A stretch of DNA of 34,230 nt from Salinivirgaceae bacterium (GCA_016342715.1 JAEINW010000028.1:1-34230); one strand, 5' to 3'; counted from the first letter of the stretch, positions 1 to 7,949 are shown. The notes: generated from the letters alone by a model not told the origin. Numbers and translations: made by a program.

Positions 1-75
1 ATTTGTTGCAGAAATCAATAAAAAAAACTGGCAGGGTTTCATCGGAATAACTGGCAGGGTATCATCGGAATATCA
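1..75. mobile_element. Terminal repeats of a probable IS21-family insertion sequence (element continues left of the window)
   Basis: Two 23-base units lie head to tail at 26-48 and 49-71, with one mismatch (t at 38, a at 61). On the minus strand each reads ATTCCGATGA-AACCCTGCCAGTT-like. Multiple imperfect repeats containing ATTCCGATG directly inside the end are typical of IS21-family termini, and such ends begin with TG. Here a TG lies at 75-74 (minus strand), exactly where similarity of the neighbouring cupin protein is lost. No transposase (istA/istB) is visible because the element would run out of the window. The tandem repeat is seen directly. The family assignment rests on remembered IS21 ends and is moderately sure. 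Confidence 0.55.
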
Positions 76-323
76 ACCTGTTCATCAATTATAAAAATTT
101 CAATGGGCGAGCCTTTTTGGTAAATCCATATTTCGTCTGATTTTAATCGATGAAAATGCGACTTATCACTTTTATTCAACAAATAATAAATCATTGAAGC
201 CGAATATCGCTTGTTTTCAGACACTTGCATTTCAATATTCGAGCAATAAGTTCTTTTGAAATATCCACCTTCTGGGTGAGCTTCTAATTTAAGTTTTTCG
301 ATCCAATATTCTCCGCTTTCCAT
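39..323 (-). pseudogene. Cupin superfamily (DUF985) protein, 3' end lost at IS junction
   Basis: The 94-residue frame opens like the DUF985 (cupin_5) family: YWIEKLKLEAHPEGGYFKRTY at residues 6-26, then SMIYYLL, a SHFHRLKSDEIW segment with the metal-type histidines of the first cupin motif, and GSPIEIFIID. Family members are about 150-170 residues, so roughly the second half of the barrel, including the second cupin motif, is missing. The frame leaves recognisable sequence near residue 83 (about base 75) and then reads through the two terminal repeats, stopping inside the second. The start is well supported because the family begins with this motif. The truncated product is unlikely to fold. 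Function of the intact family is not firmly known. Confidence 0.75.
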
Positions 324-348
324 AATCTTAATTATATAACAATTTTAC

Positions 349-356
349 TAACTTTC
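349..356 (+). promoter_or_regulatory. Possible -7 element upstream of the small membrane protein
   Basis: TAACTTTC departs from the Bacteroidota -7 consensus TAnnTTTG only at the last base and lies 18 bases before the ATG at 374, in the 50-base divergent gap. No TTG/TTTG is seen at the usual 17-23 base distance upstream, so this is weak. Confidence 0.25.
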
Positions 357-373
357 GCTCAAATTTTATAATT

Positions 374-700
374 ATGAGTGGAGGAATATTTTTATTGTTG
401 TGTTTATTGGCTTTTTTTATTGGAACCAGAGCTCTAAAATCTCGAACGGGTCAACTATCACCAAAAGCAATTAAACAGCGGCAAAAAATTAAAGTTGTGT
501 TAATGTGGGCTTCTTTTATACTGGTTTTGATAATAATGATTCTATATTTTCCGGAATTTATTAAACAGATAATGATTGCTTTTGATACACATTTTGATTG
601 GGATGTTCTGCTTTCACTAGTACTATTTGGATTCGCAATTTTTACTGTAATTACAATTTACAGAGCTATACAAAAAGAAAAGAAAAAGTTTACTCCTTAA
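374..700 (+). CDS. Small integral membrane protein of unknown function
   Basis: The 108-residue protein has three hydrophobic stretches, about residues 4-18, 41-59 and 74-95, separated by a basic loop (RALKSRTGQLSPKAIKQRQK) and a short acidic/aromatic loop (DTHFDWD). It ends in a lysine-rich tail (QKEKKKF). By the positive-inside rule the 19-40 loop and the C-terminus would face the cytosol. I recognise no family and suggest no function. It is divergent from the broken cupin gene. Its last 11 bases overlap, tail to tail, the end of the MEMO-AMMECR1 gene, which leaves no room for a terminator. The amino-acid pattern is convincing for a real membrane protein. Confidence 0.7.
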   Translation: MSGGIFLLLCLLAFFIGTRALKSRTGQLSPKAIKQRQKIKVVLMWASFILVLIIMILYFPEFIKQIMIAFDTHFDWDVLLSLVLFGFAIFTVITIYRAIQKEKKKFTP

Positions 701-2189
701 ATACTATGGCTGAGTATATGTAAATGTCAGCTGTTTTCCAACCGTCGTAACCAATACCAGCTTTGTGTTCTGAACAATAACCTAAAAATTCTTCCACATT
801 CCAGTTGTTGTTTGTTGCCACTTGTGGGAGCAAAGTTCCCTTATTCGTTCCTTGAATGATATAAATGCCATGCTTGCCAATTTTAATTTCATTAATATGA
901 CGTATTTTTTCAAGTGGCGATAAAACGGAAATTTCAATACTTAAATCGTCAAGTTCCTTAACTTGTATTGAAGCAAACCTAGTATCGTTATTTGCTGCAG
1001 CAATTGCCATTTTTTGAGTCAATTCATATAAAGGGGTATCTGGATTAAATCTACCTATACAACCTCGTAAATCGTTATTAATATATACCGAAACAAACAC
1101 GCCTAGTTTTTCATTTAATAGGTTTGAATAATTTTTTGTATTTAACTTAGTTTTTTCATTTTTTTGAGCATAATCATTTATTGAGGTTTTTGCTATTTTT
1201 AATAAGTCTGATTTATCTTTTGCCGAAAGGGTAAAATCATCGTTAGGTTCTTTTTGTGAAACTGAAATTGCCCAATAACCAACAACCCTGTCTTTATCAC
1301 CAAAATGTGAATCACCCGAGTTTTGATAATTAATTAAAGAATAGGAATATTCCGAATTGGGTTGGGTTAAATAATTTAATATAAAAATTCCTGCTAAACC
1401 ACATGGCGATGTAGAGCTACCAGATAAAGCCATTCGCTGATTTTGTTTTAATGCAATTTCAATATTTTCTATGTTATTTGAACAAATGGCATTGGCAGTA
1501 TTGTAATCAATTTCAGTGGCCTTTTTGTAATTTAAAAAATGCGAAAAATCAGAACTTATAACAAATAGGTTCTTTTCATTAAAATAGGGCTTTAAATCGT
1601 TTGCAATTGTTTTAAGCACCGAATGTTCGTGAGTTCCAATAATTATAGGGACAATTTTTGGAGTATGTTTAAAATAGTATTGAATAAATGGCAATTGTAC
1701 TTCAAGGCTATGTTCATTTAAATGTGCATCGAGTGTAAAATTTATATGTGAATTAGTAGCAATTAAATTGTTTGCAACTTCTCTATTTACAGTAAGTTCA
1801 CCCAAAGGAGTTTCATAATTACCAATGTTATAAATTGAAGCTCCCTTAAAATGAGTATGGTGCGATGGTGCCAAAATAAAAATATTATCAAATTCTTTTG
1901 CAGGATTTATACAAGAAAAAGCATCAGCTGCAATAGTGCCAGAATACATATATCCGGCATGTGGTGATATAATTGCTAATACATTTTTATCAAAGTCTTG
2001 TTTTTGAGTATTGTAAAAAAAAAGGTTTAAATCAGATAGTAGTTTTTCTTTATCAGCGGCATAAAACCTACCGCTAACAACAGGCTTTCTATTAATTAAT
2101 TTTTCCATTTGTTGACCTTTTTTATTTAAATGGCAACTGCTTGAAAGAAATAATATTATGAACATATTCATAGATAATTTCAGCACCAT
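690..2189 (-). CDS. AmmeMemoRadiSam proteins B and A fused: MEMO1-type domain plus AMMECR1 domain, possibly a lipoprotein
   Basis: Residues about 33-310 form a MEMO domain with the usual metal-site residues: H77 in SPHAGYMYSG, H110/H111 in APSHH, D214 and H217 in SSDFSHF, and C263 in SPCGLAG. NEHSLEVQLPF (158-168) is also conserved. Residues about 325-499 form an AMMECR1 domain with LRGCIG at 374-379. In many genomes the two are separate genes accompanied by a radical SAM protein; that partner is not in this window, and the system's chemistry is not established. The N-terminus is odd. Hydrophobic residues followed by LSSSC at 15-19 look like a lipoprotein signal, best started at Met7 (base 2171). 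Met28 (base 2108) would instead give a plain cytosolic MEMO start. The gene follows tatA-tatC on the same strand with a 41-base gap, probably one transcript. Confidence 0.88.
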   Translation of the reverse strand: MVLKLSMNMFIILFLSSSCHLNKKGQQMEKLINRKPVVSGRFYAADKEKLLSDLNLFFYNTQKQDFDKNVLAIISPHAGYMYSGTIAADAFSCINPAKEFDNIFILAPSHHTHFKGASIYNIGNYETPLGELTVNREVANNLIATNSHINFTLDAHLNEHSLEVQLPFIQYYFKHTPKIVPIIIGTHEHSVLKTIANDLKPYFNEKNLFVISSDFSHFLNYKKATEIDYNTANAICSNNIENIEIALKQNQRMALSGSSTSPCGLAGIFILNYLTQPNSEYSYSLINYQNSGDSHFGDKDRVVGYWAISVSQKEPNDDFTLSAKDKSDLLKIAKTSINDYAQKNEKTKLNTKNYSNLLNEKLGVFVSVYINNDLRGCIGRFNPDTPLYELTQKMAIAAANNDTRFASIQVKELDDLSIEISVLSPLEKIRHINEIKIGKHGIYIIQGTNKGTLLPQVATNNNWNVEEFLGYCSEHKAGIGYDGWKTADIYIYSAIVFKE

Positions 2190-2230
2190 TGAATGTTTTA
2201 TTCAAAAATACAAAAATGGAATGTCCTATG

Positions 2231-3040
2231 CTATTCTGGATAAGTCTTTTTGTATACTCGTTCACTTATTTTTATGCTTATTTCAAATAAGAAAAATAAA
2301 GGTATACAAACCATAATTTGGCTTATCACATCGGGTGGTGTTATAATTGCTGATATTATGAGTAGAATAACTGCAATTATTTTCCGGCTTTTTTTCATAA
2401 ATGCAGGAGTAAGTACACCGGTTTTTGTTAAGAAGTAAACCAAAACTGGTATTTCAAAAACAATACCTAATGACAAAGAGACCGAAACCACATTGTGTAA
2501 GTAGGAACTAAGCGAAATGGTATTTTGAACTTGCTCGCTAACCTGATAGGTTCCTAAAAAATTAATAGTTAATGGAACTATTAAAAAATAAGCAAATAAA
2601 ACACCAGTTATAAATAATATGGAACATACAAATACGGCTCCACGACTATGTTTTTTTTCTTTAGAATAAAGAGCGGGTCTAATAAAATTCCAAAATTCAA
2701 AAATAATATAAGGTGCAGCAATAAATATTCCAACAGCAAATGATATATATAAATGTGTAGTAAACTGTCCGGCTAACTTAATATTTATAATTTGTAAGCC
2801 TTCTTGATTTAAACATAATGCTGATGTGTGAAGAGTTTCAGCAAGTTGGCAAAGTAATCTATTTGTTATAAACCAAGGCTCTTTGGGAGCCAAAAACACG
2901 TAATTAAAAACAATGTTTTTATTTAGAAAAGCAACAATACCCACAGCGATAACTGCAAGTAGAGAGCGAATAAACACCCAACGCAATTCTTCTAGATGAT
3001 CCCAAAAGGTCATCTCTACATTGCTCTTTTTTTCACTCAT
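2231..3040 (-). CDS. tatC: Sec-independent protein translocase TatC
   Basis: TatC is the polytopic receptor of the twin-arginine system, which exports folded proteins across the inner membrane. The 269-residue sequence carries the N-terminal signature FWDHLEELR (12-20), equivalent to the HLxELRxR signal-peptide-binding segment. It also has the FWNFIRPALYSKEKK segment in the first large cytosolic loop, and about six membrane spans. The first periplasmic loop (about residues 42-95) is longer than in E. coli, as I would expect for Bacteroidota. The gene starts 2 bases after the stop of tatA, so the two are almost certainly co-transcribed. No tatB is present, consistent with minimal TatA-TatC systems where TatA covers both roles. 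Confidence 0.97.
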   Translation of the reverse strand: MSEKKSNVEMTFWDHLEELRWVFIRSLLAVIAVGIVAFLNKNIVFNYVFLAPKEPWFITNRLLCQLAETLHTSALCLNQEGLQIINIKLAGQFTTHLYISFAVGIFIAAPYIIFEFWNFIRPALYSKEKKHSRGAVFVCSILFITGVLFAYFLIVPLTINFLGTYQVSEQVQNTISLSSYLHNVVSVSLSLGIVFEIPVLVYFLTKTGVLTPAFMKKSRKIIAVILLIISAIITPPDVISQIMVCIPLFFLFEISIKISERVYKKTYPE

Positions 3041-3042
3041 AC

Positions 3043-3285
3043 TTATAACTTAGTTGAGTTTTTAATATTGTCGGTAACGGAATTAATTTCTTTTTTTATA
3101 TCGTTTATTTCTTTTCCAATTTCACTATCACTTGTTACGTTTTTAAATTCTTTAATTCCTTTTCCCAAGCCCTTCATTAATTCAGGTATTTTTTTACCTC
3201 CAAATAAAATTAATATGGCCAAAACAATTAGAATAATTTCAGGGCCTCCAAGTATTCCAAGTACTATTGTATTTATTATTTCCAT
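3043..3285 (-). CDS. tatA: Twin-arginine translocase subunit TatA (first copy)
   Basis: The 80-residue protein has one N-terminal membrane span (about residues 5-28), the hinge FGGKKIPELMKGLGKG with the conserved FG and the amphipathic helix, then a charged tail with several acid/lysine pairs. TatA oligomers form the variable pore or membrane-weakening patch during Tat export. It sits immediately upstream of tatC on the same strand. A second, shorter TatA is encoded at 11137-11328 on the other strand. The two share the hinge and amphipathic helix but differ in the span and tail. Confidence 0.96.
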   Translation of the reverse strand: MEIINTIVLGILGGPEIILIVLAILILFGGKKIPELMKGLGKGIKEFKNVTSDSEIGKEINDIKKEINSVTDNIKNSTKL

Positions 3286-3435
3286 AGTTATTAATTTTTG
3301 TAAAGCTAAATAAATATTTCAAAATTGGTATTGATAAACATTTGAATAGTTTCATTTTTTTTGCTTGTAAAACAATTGTCAAATCAATATGTTTTTTAAA
3401 ATATATGTATATAACCAAAAACGGTTAAAATATAA

Positions 3436-3466
3436 TTTGCGAAATAGAAGAAAACCACTATTTTTG
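3436..3466 (+). promoter_or_regulatory. Bacteroidota-type promoter for the HNH-queE pair
   Basis: TTTG at 3436-3439 is followed after 19 bases by TATTTTTG at 3459-3466, an exact match to TAnnTTTG. This agrees with the TTG-N17-23-TAnnTTTG promoter of the Bacteroidota primary sigma factor. Transcription would begin near 3472, about 40 bases before the HNH start codon at 3511. It is the best promoter match in the window. Confidence 0.6.
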
Positions 3467-3510
3467 TTAACGGGATGTAATATTTTAAATATTCATATTA
3501 AATAAAAAGC

Positions 3511-4119
3511 ATGAGCGACGAAAAATTTTGGAATGAAGAATGGAAGAAATTCACTCTTCATGGAATGCGCGAAAAAGAGGTTTACGAAGTTTCTTCTTAT
3601 GGGCGCATAAAGCATTTTAACAAAAAGAAAGACGAATGGCAGTTTCTTTCTACAATTAATCAGTTTAAGGATAAGACAGGTTTTGAATACGTGAATAATT
3701 TTAAGCGTATTAAAGGAACGACTAAAAGAGTTACAGAGTCGGTTCACCGCTTGGTAGCTACGCATTATTGCGAAAAACCAACAGAGCGTCATAAGTTTGT
3801 AATTCACAAGGATTTTAATAAGTTAAATAATCATTTTGAGAACCTTAAATGGGTAACTCAACATGAATTAAATTTGCATAATAACGAAAATCCAAAAGTG
3901 AAGTTTGCAAGGGAAAACCGCAAAGGTAATATTACACATGCAAAACTTACCGAAAGTGATGTTATTCGCTTGAAGAAAAAAGTGGTTAGAGGTAAAAACC
4001 CTCTTTACAAAATAGCTAAAGAGTTTGGTATAACACACACTCAACTAAATCGTATTCGCCGTGGTGAGAACTGGAGCCATGTGACTATTGAAGAAGAACA
4101 TTTATTAAGATCATTGTAG
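3511..4119 (+). CDS. NUMOD4/HNH-type protein with C-terminal helix-turn-helix
   Basis: The 202-residue protein has three parts. A NUMOD4-like N-terminus (EEWKKFTLHG... VYEVSSYGRIK, about residues 9-36) is followed by an HNH fold: H79 in SVHRLVATHY, H99 in VIHKDFNKLNN, and N107/N111 before NLKWVT. The C-terminus is a DNA-binding segment in which KLTESDVIRLKKK is followed by LYKIAKEFGITHTQLNRIRRGENW (about 165-188). In homing endonucleases the second motif usually reads VNHxDGxK; here Ile98 replaces the Asn and Phe102 the Gly, so cleavage is uncertain. It is a free-standing chromosomal gene with its own promoter, ending 2 bases before the queE start. It may be a homing-type nuclease remnant or a domesticated DNA-binding protein. 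Domain assignment is sure, role is not. Confidence 0.85.
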   Translation: MSDEKFWNEEWKKFTLHGMREKEVYEVSSYGRIKHFNKKKDEWQFLSTINQFKDKTGFEYVNNFKRIKGTTKRVTESVHRLVATHYCEKPTERHKFVIHKDFNKLNNHFENLKWVTQHELNLHNNENPKVKFARENRKGNITHAKLTESDVIRLKKKVVRGKNPLYKIAKEFGITHTQLNRIRRGENWSHVTIEEEHLLRSL

Positions 4120-4121
4120 GA

Positions 4122-4754
4122 TTGGAAAGACAAAATTTGCCAGGTAGAGGAGAAGGAAATGTCTTACCTCTTGTAGAACAATTTTATACTCTTCAGGGAG
4201 AAGGTTTTCATACAGGTAAAGCTGCTTATTTTATTAGAATAGGAGGCTGTGATATTGGTTGCCGTTGGTGCGATTCGAAAATTTCGTGGAGTCCAGGAAT
4301 TCATAAATTGGTTTCTGTTCAAGAGATTGTAGAAGAAGTTTTAAAAACACCAGCAAAATCAGTAGTAGTAACCGGTGGGGAACCTTCTCTTTATAATTTA
4401 GATCCCTTGTGTTCTGAATTAAAAAAACATAAAATTGAAACTTTTATTGAAACTGCTGGAACAAATCCGCTAACGGGTATTTGGGACTGGATATGTTTAT
4501 CGCCTAAACCTAATATGCATCCGCATGAGTCGAATTACGAAAAAGCTGATGAGCTTAAAGTGATTATTTATGAAGACGATGATTTTGAATGGGCTGAGAT
4601 TTGTGCCAAACGAATTTCTGATAAATGTTTAACATTTTTGCAGCCCGAATGGAGCAGGTATTCGGTAAACATTGATAAAATTGTGGAATACGCAAAAAAT
4701 AATCCTAGTTGGATGGTTTCATTGCAAGCTCATAAATTCATGAAAATTCCTTAA
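4122..4754 (+). CDS. queE: 7-carboxy-7-deazaguanine synthase QueE
   Basis: QueE is a radical SAM enzyme that contracts 6-carboxytetrahydropterin to 7-carboxy-7-deazaguanine, the step committing to queuosine and other 7-deazaguanines. The 210 residues show the family opening VEQFYTLQGEGFHTGKAAYF, the variant cluster motif CX3CX2C (C43, C47, C50), and TGGEPS at 84-89, all usual for a short QueE. No ATG is available upstream of the conserved region. The likely start is TTG at 4122, two bases after the HNH stop, with TTG at 4137 as the alternative. Translation is therefore probably coupled to the HNH gene. The partners queD, queC and queF are not in the window. Its stop lies 5 bases from the convergent rel gene. 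Confidence 0.93.
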   Translation: MERQNLPGRGEGNVLPLVEQFYTLQGEGFHTGKAAYFIRIGGCDIGCRWCDSKISWSPGIHKLVSVQEIVEEVLKTPAKSVVVTGGEPSLYNLDPLCSELKKHKIETFIETAGTNPLTGIWDWICLSPKPNMHPHESNYEKADELKVIIYEDDDFEWAEICAKRISDKCLTFLQPEWSRYSVNIDKIVEYAKNNPSWMVSLQAHKFMKIP

Positions 4755-4759
4755 TAGTA

Positions 4760-6943
4760 CTAGGTTTTATCAAGTCTTTCGGCTTTTAGTACACCTTTAA
4801 TTTTATTTATATTCACCAATAGTGAATCTAGGTGGCTAATGCTATTAACATAAACCGAAATAACTCCTTGAAAAATACCGTCTTTTGAATTTACATTAAG
4901 TGAACGCATATTTACTTGATGGTGCTTTGAAATAACTTCGGAAATATGATTTATAATGCCAATTTTGTCAACTCCAGTTACAATAATTACCGATAAAAAT
5001 GCTGAATTTTTGCTATCCTCAGTCCATCTTGCGGGTACTATTCGGTAAACATATCTTTTATATAAATCTTTTGCGTTTGGACAATTTTTTCTGTGAATTT
5101 GTATGCCTCGTTCAACGGTAACAAAACCAAAAATAGGGTCGCCTGGTATAGGGCGGCAACATCTAGCCAATTTGTAATCAATGTTAACTAAATCTTGGTC
5201 TATCACAAGGTAATTGTCTGACGATGACTTATTGGGTATATATTCTAAAGTTTCACCTTCAATTCCTTCGGGTGGTTTACTTGGTGTTTCTTTGTTTAAG
5301 TTACTTAAATATTCCTTAACATTTTGAAGGTCAATCTTCTCATCAGCAATATCTTGATAAAAATCCAATGTTCGTTTGTATTTAAATTGATTAATCATCT
5401 TTAAGATGATCTGATCGGAAAATTCCATTTTTAATTGTGAAATTTTTCGTTCTAGCATTTCTTTACCAATCTCGGCTTGTTTAAATTGTGTTTCGTTTAT
5501 GGCTCTTTTAATTCTTGTTTTAGTTTTAGCACTAGCAACAATATTAAGCCATTCTGTTCTAGGTTTCTGGTTTTTTGATGTAATAATTTCAACCGTATCG
5601 CCACTTTTTAATTTATGTTTAATGGGTACTATTTTTCCGTTAACTCTTGCTCCGGTACACGTATTTCCAATATTACCATGAATGGAGTAAGCAAAGTCTA
5701 GTATGGTAGCCCCATCGCGAAGTTTTTTAATATCTCCGTTAGGTGTGAAAATAAAAATTTCTGATATTTTTTTGTTTTTTGTTTTTAGTTCATCAAATGA
5801 ATCTGTGTTATTGTTTTCCAATATTTCACGAATTCCTTTCAACCAACCTTCGTTTGATTCACCTGATTTTGCTTCTTTATATTTCCAATGAGCAGCATCA
5901 CCTTTTTCAGCAATTTCATCCATTCTATGAGTGCGTATTTGTACTTCAACCCAATGATTGCCTGGACCAATTACTGTGGTGTGCAGCGATTCGTATCCGC
6001 TAGGGCGCGGTGTCGATATCCAATCGCGTAAACGCATAGGATTAGGTTTGTAAATGTTTGTTACCAAGCTGTAAATATTCCAGCATTCCTCTTTTTCTTT
6101 TTCAATGGGAATGTCATTTAAAATAATTCTAATTGCAAAAAGGTCAAATAACTCACTAATATCTATGTCTTTTTTTACCAATTTTCCGTAAATAGAGTTT
6201 ACTGATTTAGGTCTGCCTTTTATATCGTAGCGATAACCTTTTTCTTTTAAAAGTTCAATTATGGGTTTCGAAAATTTCTCAATGTATTGTTCCCGTGTCT
6301 TTTTTGTGTCTTTTAGTTTTCCTGCAATATTAAAATAATTTTCAGCATCAACATGACGTAATGAAATGTCCTCAAGTTCAGTTTTTATATGATACAAACC
6401 CAATCGATGAGCTATAGGGGCATATAATATGCGTGTTTCCTGAGCAACTTTAAATTGTTTTTCTTCGCTAAAGTTTTTTATTTGTCTAATATTGTCTAAC
6501 CTGTCAGCCAGCTTCAGAAGGATTATTCTCGGATCGTCAGAAATGGTTAAAAGTAAGGTGATGAAATTTTCACTTTGTAAGGATAATTTTTCAGTATAAA
6601 GCGAACTTATTTTTATCATTCCGTTTAATAAGTTGGCAATTTCTTCACCAAATTCTTTTTCTATTTTTTTTCCGTGGGTAAGTCCATCTTTTAATACATC
6701 GTGTAAAATGGCTACAATAACTGTGTTTATTCCCAAACCAATTTCATTCATAACAATTTGAGCAACTCTTATTGGATGCAGAATATATTCTTCGCCCGAT
6801 GCTCTAATTTTATCTCTGGATAAATTGTAGGTTAAGTGAAAAGCTTTTTCTAATATTTCGATGCTTGATTCTGTTAAGCTATGATTTAGTGAAGATTTTA
6901 ATTCTTCAAGGAGAATATGTTGAATTTCGTTTGTGTTGTCCAT
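4760..6943 (-). CDS. RelA/SpoT-family (p)ppGpp synthetase with altered hydrolase motif
   Basis: This full-length 727-residue long RSH protein makes, and perhaps degrades, the alarmone (p)ppGpp. Domains in order are HD hydrolase (about 20-190), synthetase (about 235-350, with RPKS, FDLFAIRI, SGYESLHTTV and EVQIRT), TGS (about 395-457), a helical linker, a CC/zinc-finger region (LARCCRP ... HRKNCP) and a C-terminal ACT domain (about 648-727). The HD domain keeps R47, S49, H56, H81-D82 and D147-R148. The HDxxED motif reads HDVLKD: the glutamate is Lys85 (codon 6689-6691). In bifunctional Rel enzymes that Glu-Asp pair is needed for hydrolysis, so hydrolase activity may be weak or lost. Synthetase residues look intact. 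Bacteroidota commonly carry a second RSH that could serve as the hydrolase, but it is not visible here. Confidence 0.94.
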   Translation of the reverse strand: MDNTNEIQHILLEELKSSLNHSLTESSIEILEKAFHLTYNLSRDKIRASGEEYILHPIRVAQIVMNEIGLGINTVIVAILHDVLKDGLTHGKKIEKEFGEEIANLLNGMIKISSLYTEKLSLQSENFITLLLTISDDPRIILLKLADRLDNIRQIKNFSEEKQFKVAQETRILYAPIAHRLGLYHIKTELEDISLRHVDAENYFNIAGKLKDTKKTREQYIEKFSKPIIELLKEKGYRYDIKGRPKSVNSIYGKLVKKDIDISELFDLFAIRIILNDIPIEKEKEECWNIYSLVTNIYKPNPMRLRDWISTPRPSGYESLHTTVIGPGNHWVEVQIRTHRMDEIAEKGDAAHWKYKEAKSGESNEGWLKGIREILENNNTDSFDELKTKNKKISEIFIFTPNGDIKKLRDGATILDFAYSIHGNIGNTCTGARVNGKIVPIKHKLKSGDTVEIITSKNQKPRTEWLNIVASAKTKTRIKRAINETQFKQAEIGKEMLERKISQLKMEFSDQIILKMINQFKYKRTLDFYQDIADEKIDLQNVKEYLSNLNKETPSKPPEGIEGETLEYIPNKSSSDNYLVIDQDLVNIDYKLARCCRPIPGDPIFGFVTVERGIQIHRKNCPNAKDLYKRYVYRIVPARWTEDSKNSAFLSVIIVTGVDKIGIINHISEVISKHHQVNMRSLNVNSKDGIFQGVISVYVNSISHLDSLLVNINKIKGVLKAERLDKT

Positions 6944-7003
6944 ATTTATTGATAATTTGAAATCTAAAATGCAATAATAATTAAAAACTATTATAAATTG
7001 ATA

Positions 7004-7843
7004 TTAATTATTAGCGCTTACAATATCATAATGCGAAATTGATTCAGTTAATGCTTCTTCATTATTGCTAACTGAAACATAAAATTCTTTCTGAATAGAT
7101 GCAGGTGCATTGCTTACAATATGACTAAAATGGCTATAATTAAGCAAATCTAAATCGTTGTAATCATTCCCAATAGCAAAAATTTTAGGTTTGTTTATAC
7201 TCAAATATTTAATCAACCATTTTACACCATTTGCTTTGGAAACATTTTTGTTAAAAACTTCCATCCACAATGAAGTATTGTCAACAGGCGAAGTGGTTAA
7301 TATAGTTTTTAATCCAATTAATTTTTTTGAAAAAGCATCAAATAAATTAGCATGACTATTCAATAAAACAATGAGTTGTGTGGCTGCATATGGTAAATTA
7401 TTTAAATCAATGGGGCTTGCGTAAGGCTTATAAAAATTTGTATAGTTTTTTAAGTCAGTTGAATTGGCGTGTTGATCGTAAATTAACATATGATGGTTTT
7501 CTGGAATGGGTAAGTGAATGGTAAAGTTGAGTTGGTATGGAGCTATTACTTTTAACACTTTTTTAATATCATCAATTGTTATATGAATGCTATTAATAAT
7601 CTTTTTGCTTTTCCAATCGTAAATACCTGCACCCGATGAAAAAACTGCGTAATCCATAGGAAAATCGGGTGGTAAAATTCTATTTAATGAAAACAGGTTT
7701 CGTCCAGTCGCTGCAATTCGTAGGGCACCTTTTTTTTCAAGGTCAATCAATGTGTTGTAATCTTTTAGCCCAACTTGCTTTTTATCATTGAGTAAAGTGC
7801 CGTCTAAATCGAATGCTATAATATTTGCTTTTTTATTAGTCAT
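7004..7843 (-). CDS. HAD superfamily hydrolase, Cof-type (class IIB) phosphatase
   Basis: The 279-residue protein shows all four HAD motifs: FDLDGTLL with nucleophile D12 and D14, ATGR at 45-48, the motif III lysine K203 in SKANG, and GNDYNDLDLL from 225. The large cap inserted between motifs II and III is of the Cof/C2B kind, whose members dephosphorylate sugar phosphates, flavin mononucleotide or similar small metabolites in the cytosol. The substrate cannot be read from sequence. The gene lies 60 bases upstream of the rel gene on the same strand, with no strong terminator between, so the two may be co-transcribed. TATTTTTG at 7878-7871 (minus strand) suits a promoter. Confidence 0.93.
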   Translation of the reverse strand: MTNKKANIIAFDLDGTLLNDKKQVGLKDYNTLIDLEKKGALRIAATGRNLFSLNRILPPDFPMDYAVFSSGAGIYDWKSKKIINSIHITIDDIKKVLKVIAPYQLNFTIHLPIPENHHMLIYDQHANSTDLKNYTNFYKPYASPIDLNNLPYAATQLIVLLNSHANLFDAFSKKLIGLKTILTTSPVDNTSLWMEVFNKNVSKANGVKWLIKYLSINKPKIFAIGNDYNDLDLLNYSHFSHIVSNAPASIQKEFYVSVSNNEEALTESISHYDIVSANN

Positions 7844-7870
7844 GGTATCTGTCAGAGTTTTTTAAATATA

Positions 7871-7878
7871 CAAAAATA
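7871..7878 (-). promoter_or_regulatory. -7 element for the HAD phosphatase gene
   Basis: On the minus strand these bases read TATTTTTG, an exact TAnnTTTG, 28 bases before the start codon at 7843. No matching TTG is visible 17-23 bases further upstream, so only the -7 half is supported. Confidence 0.4.
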
Positions 7879-7949
7879 TAATGTTTCTGATTAGAATATA
7901 TTTGGTTTATCTCTTGATATATCAGGTTTTCATTGTTCAAAGATTATTT

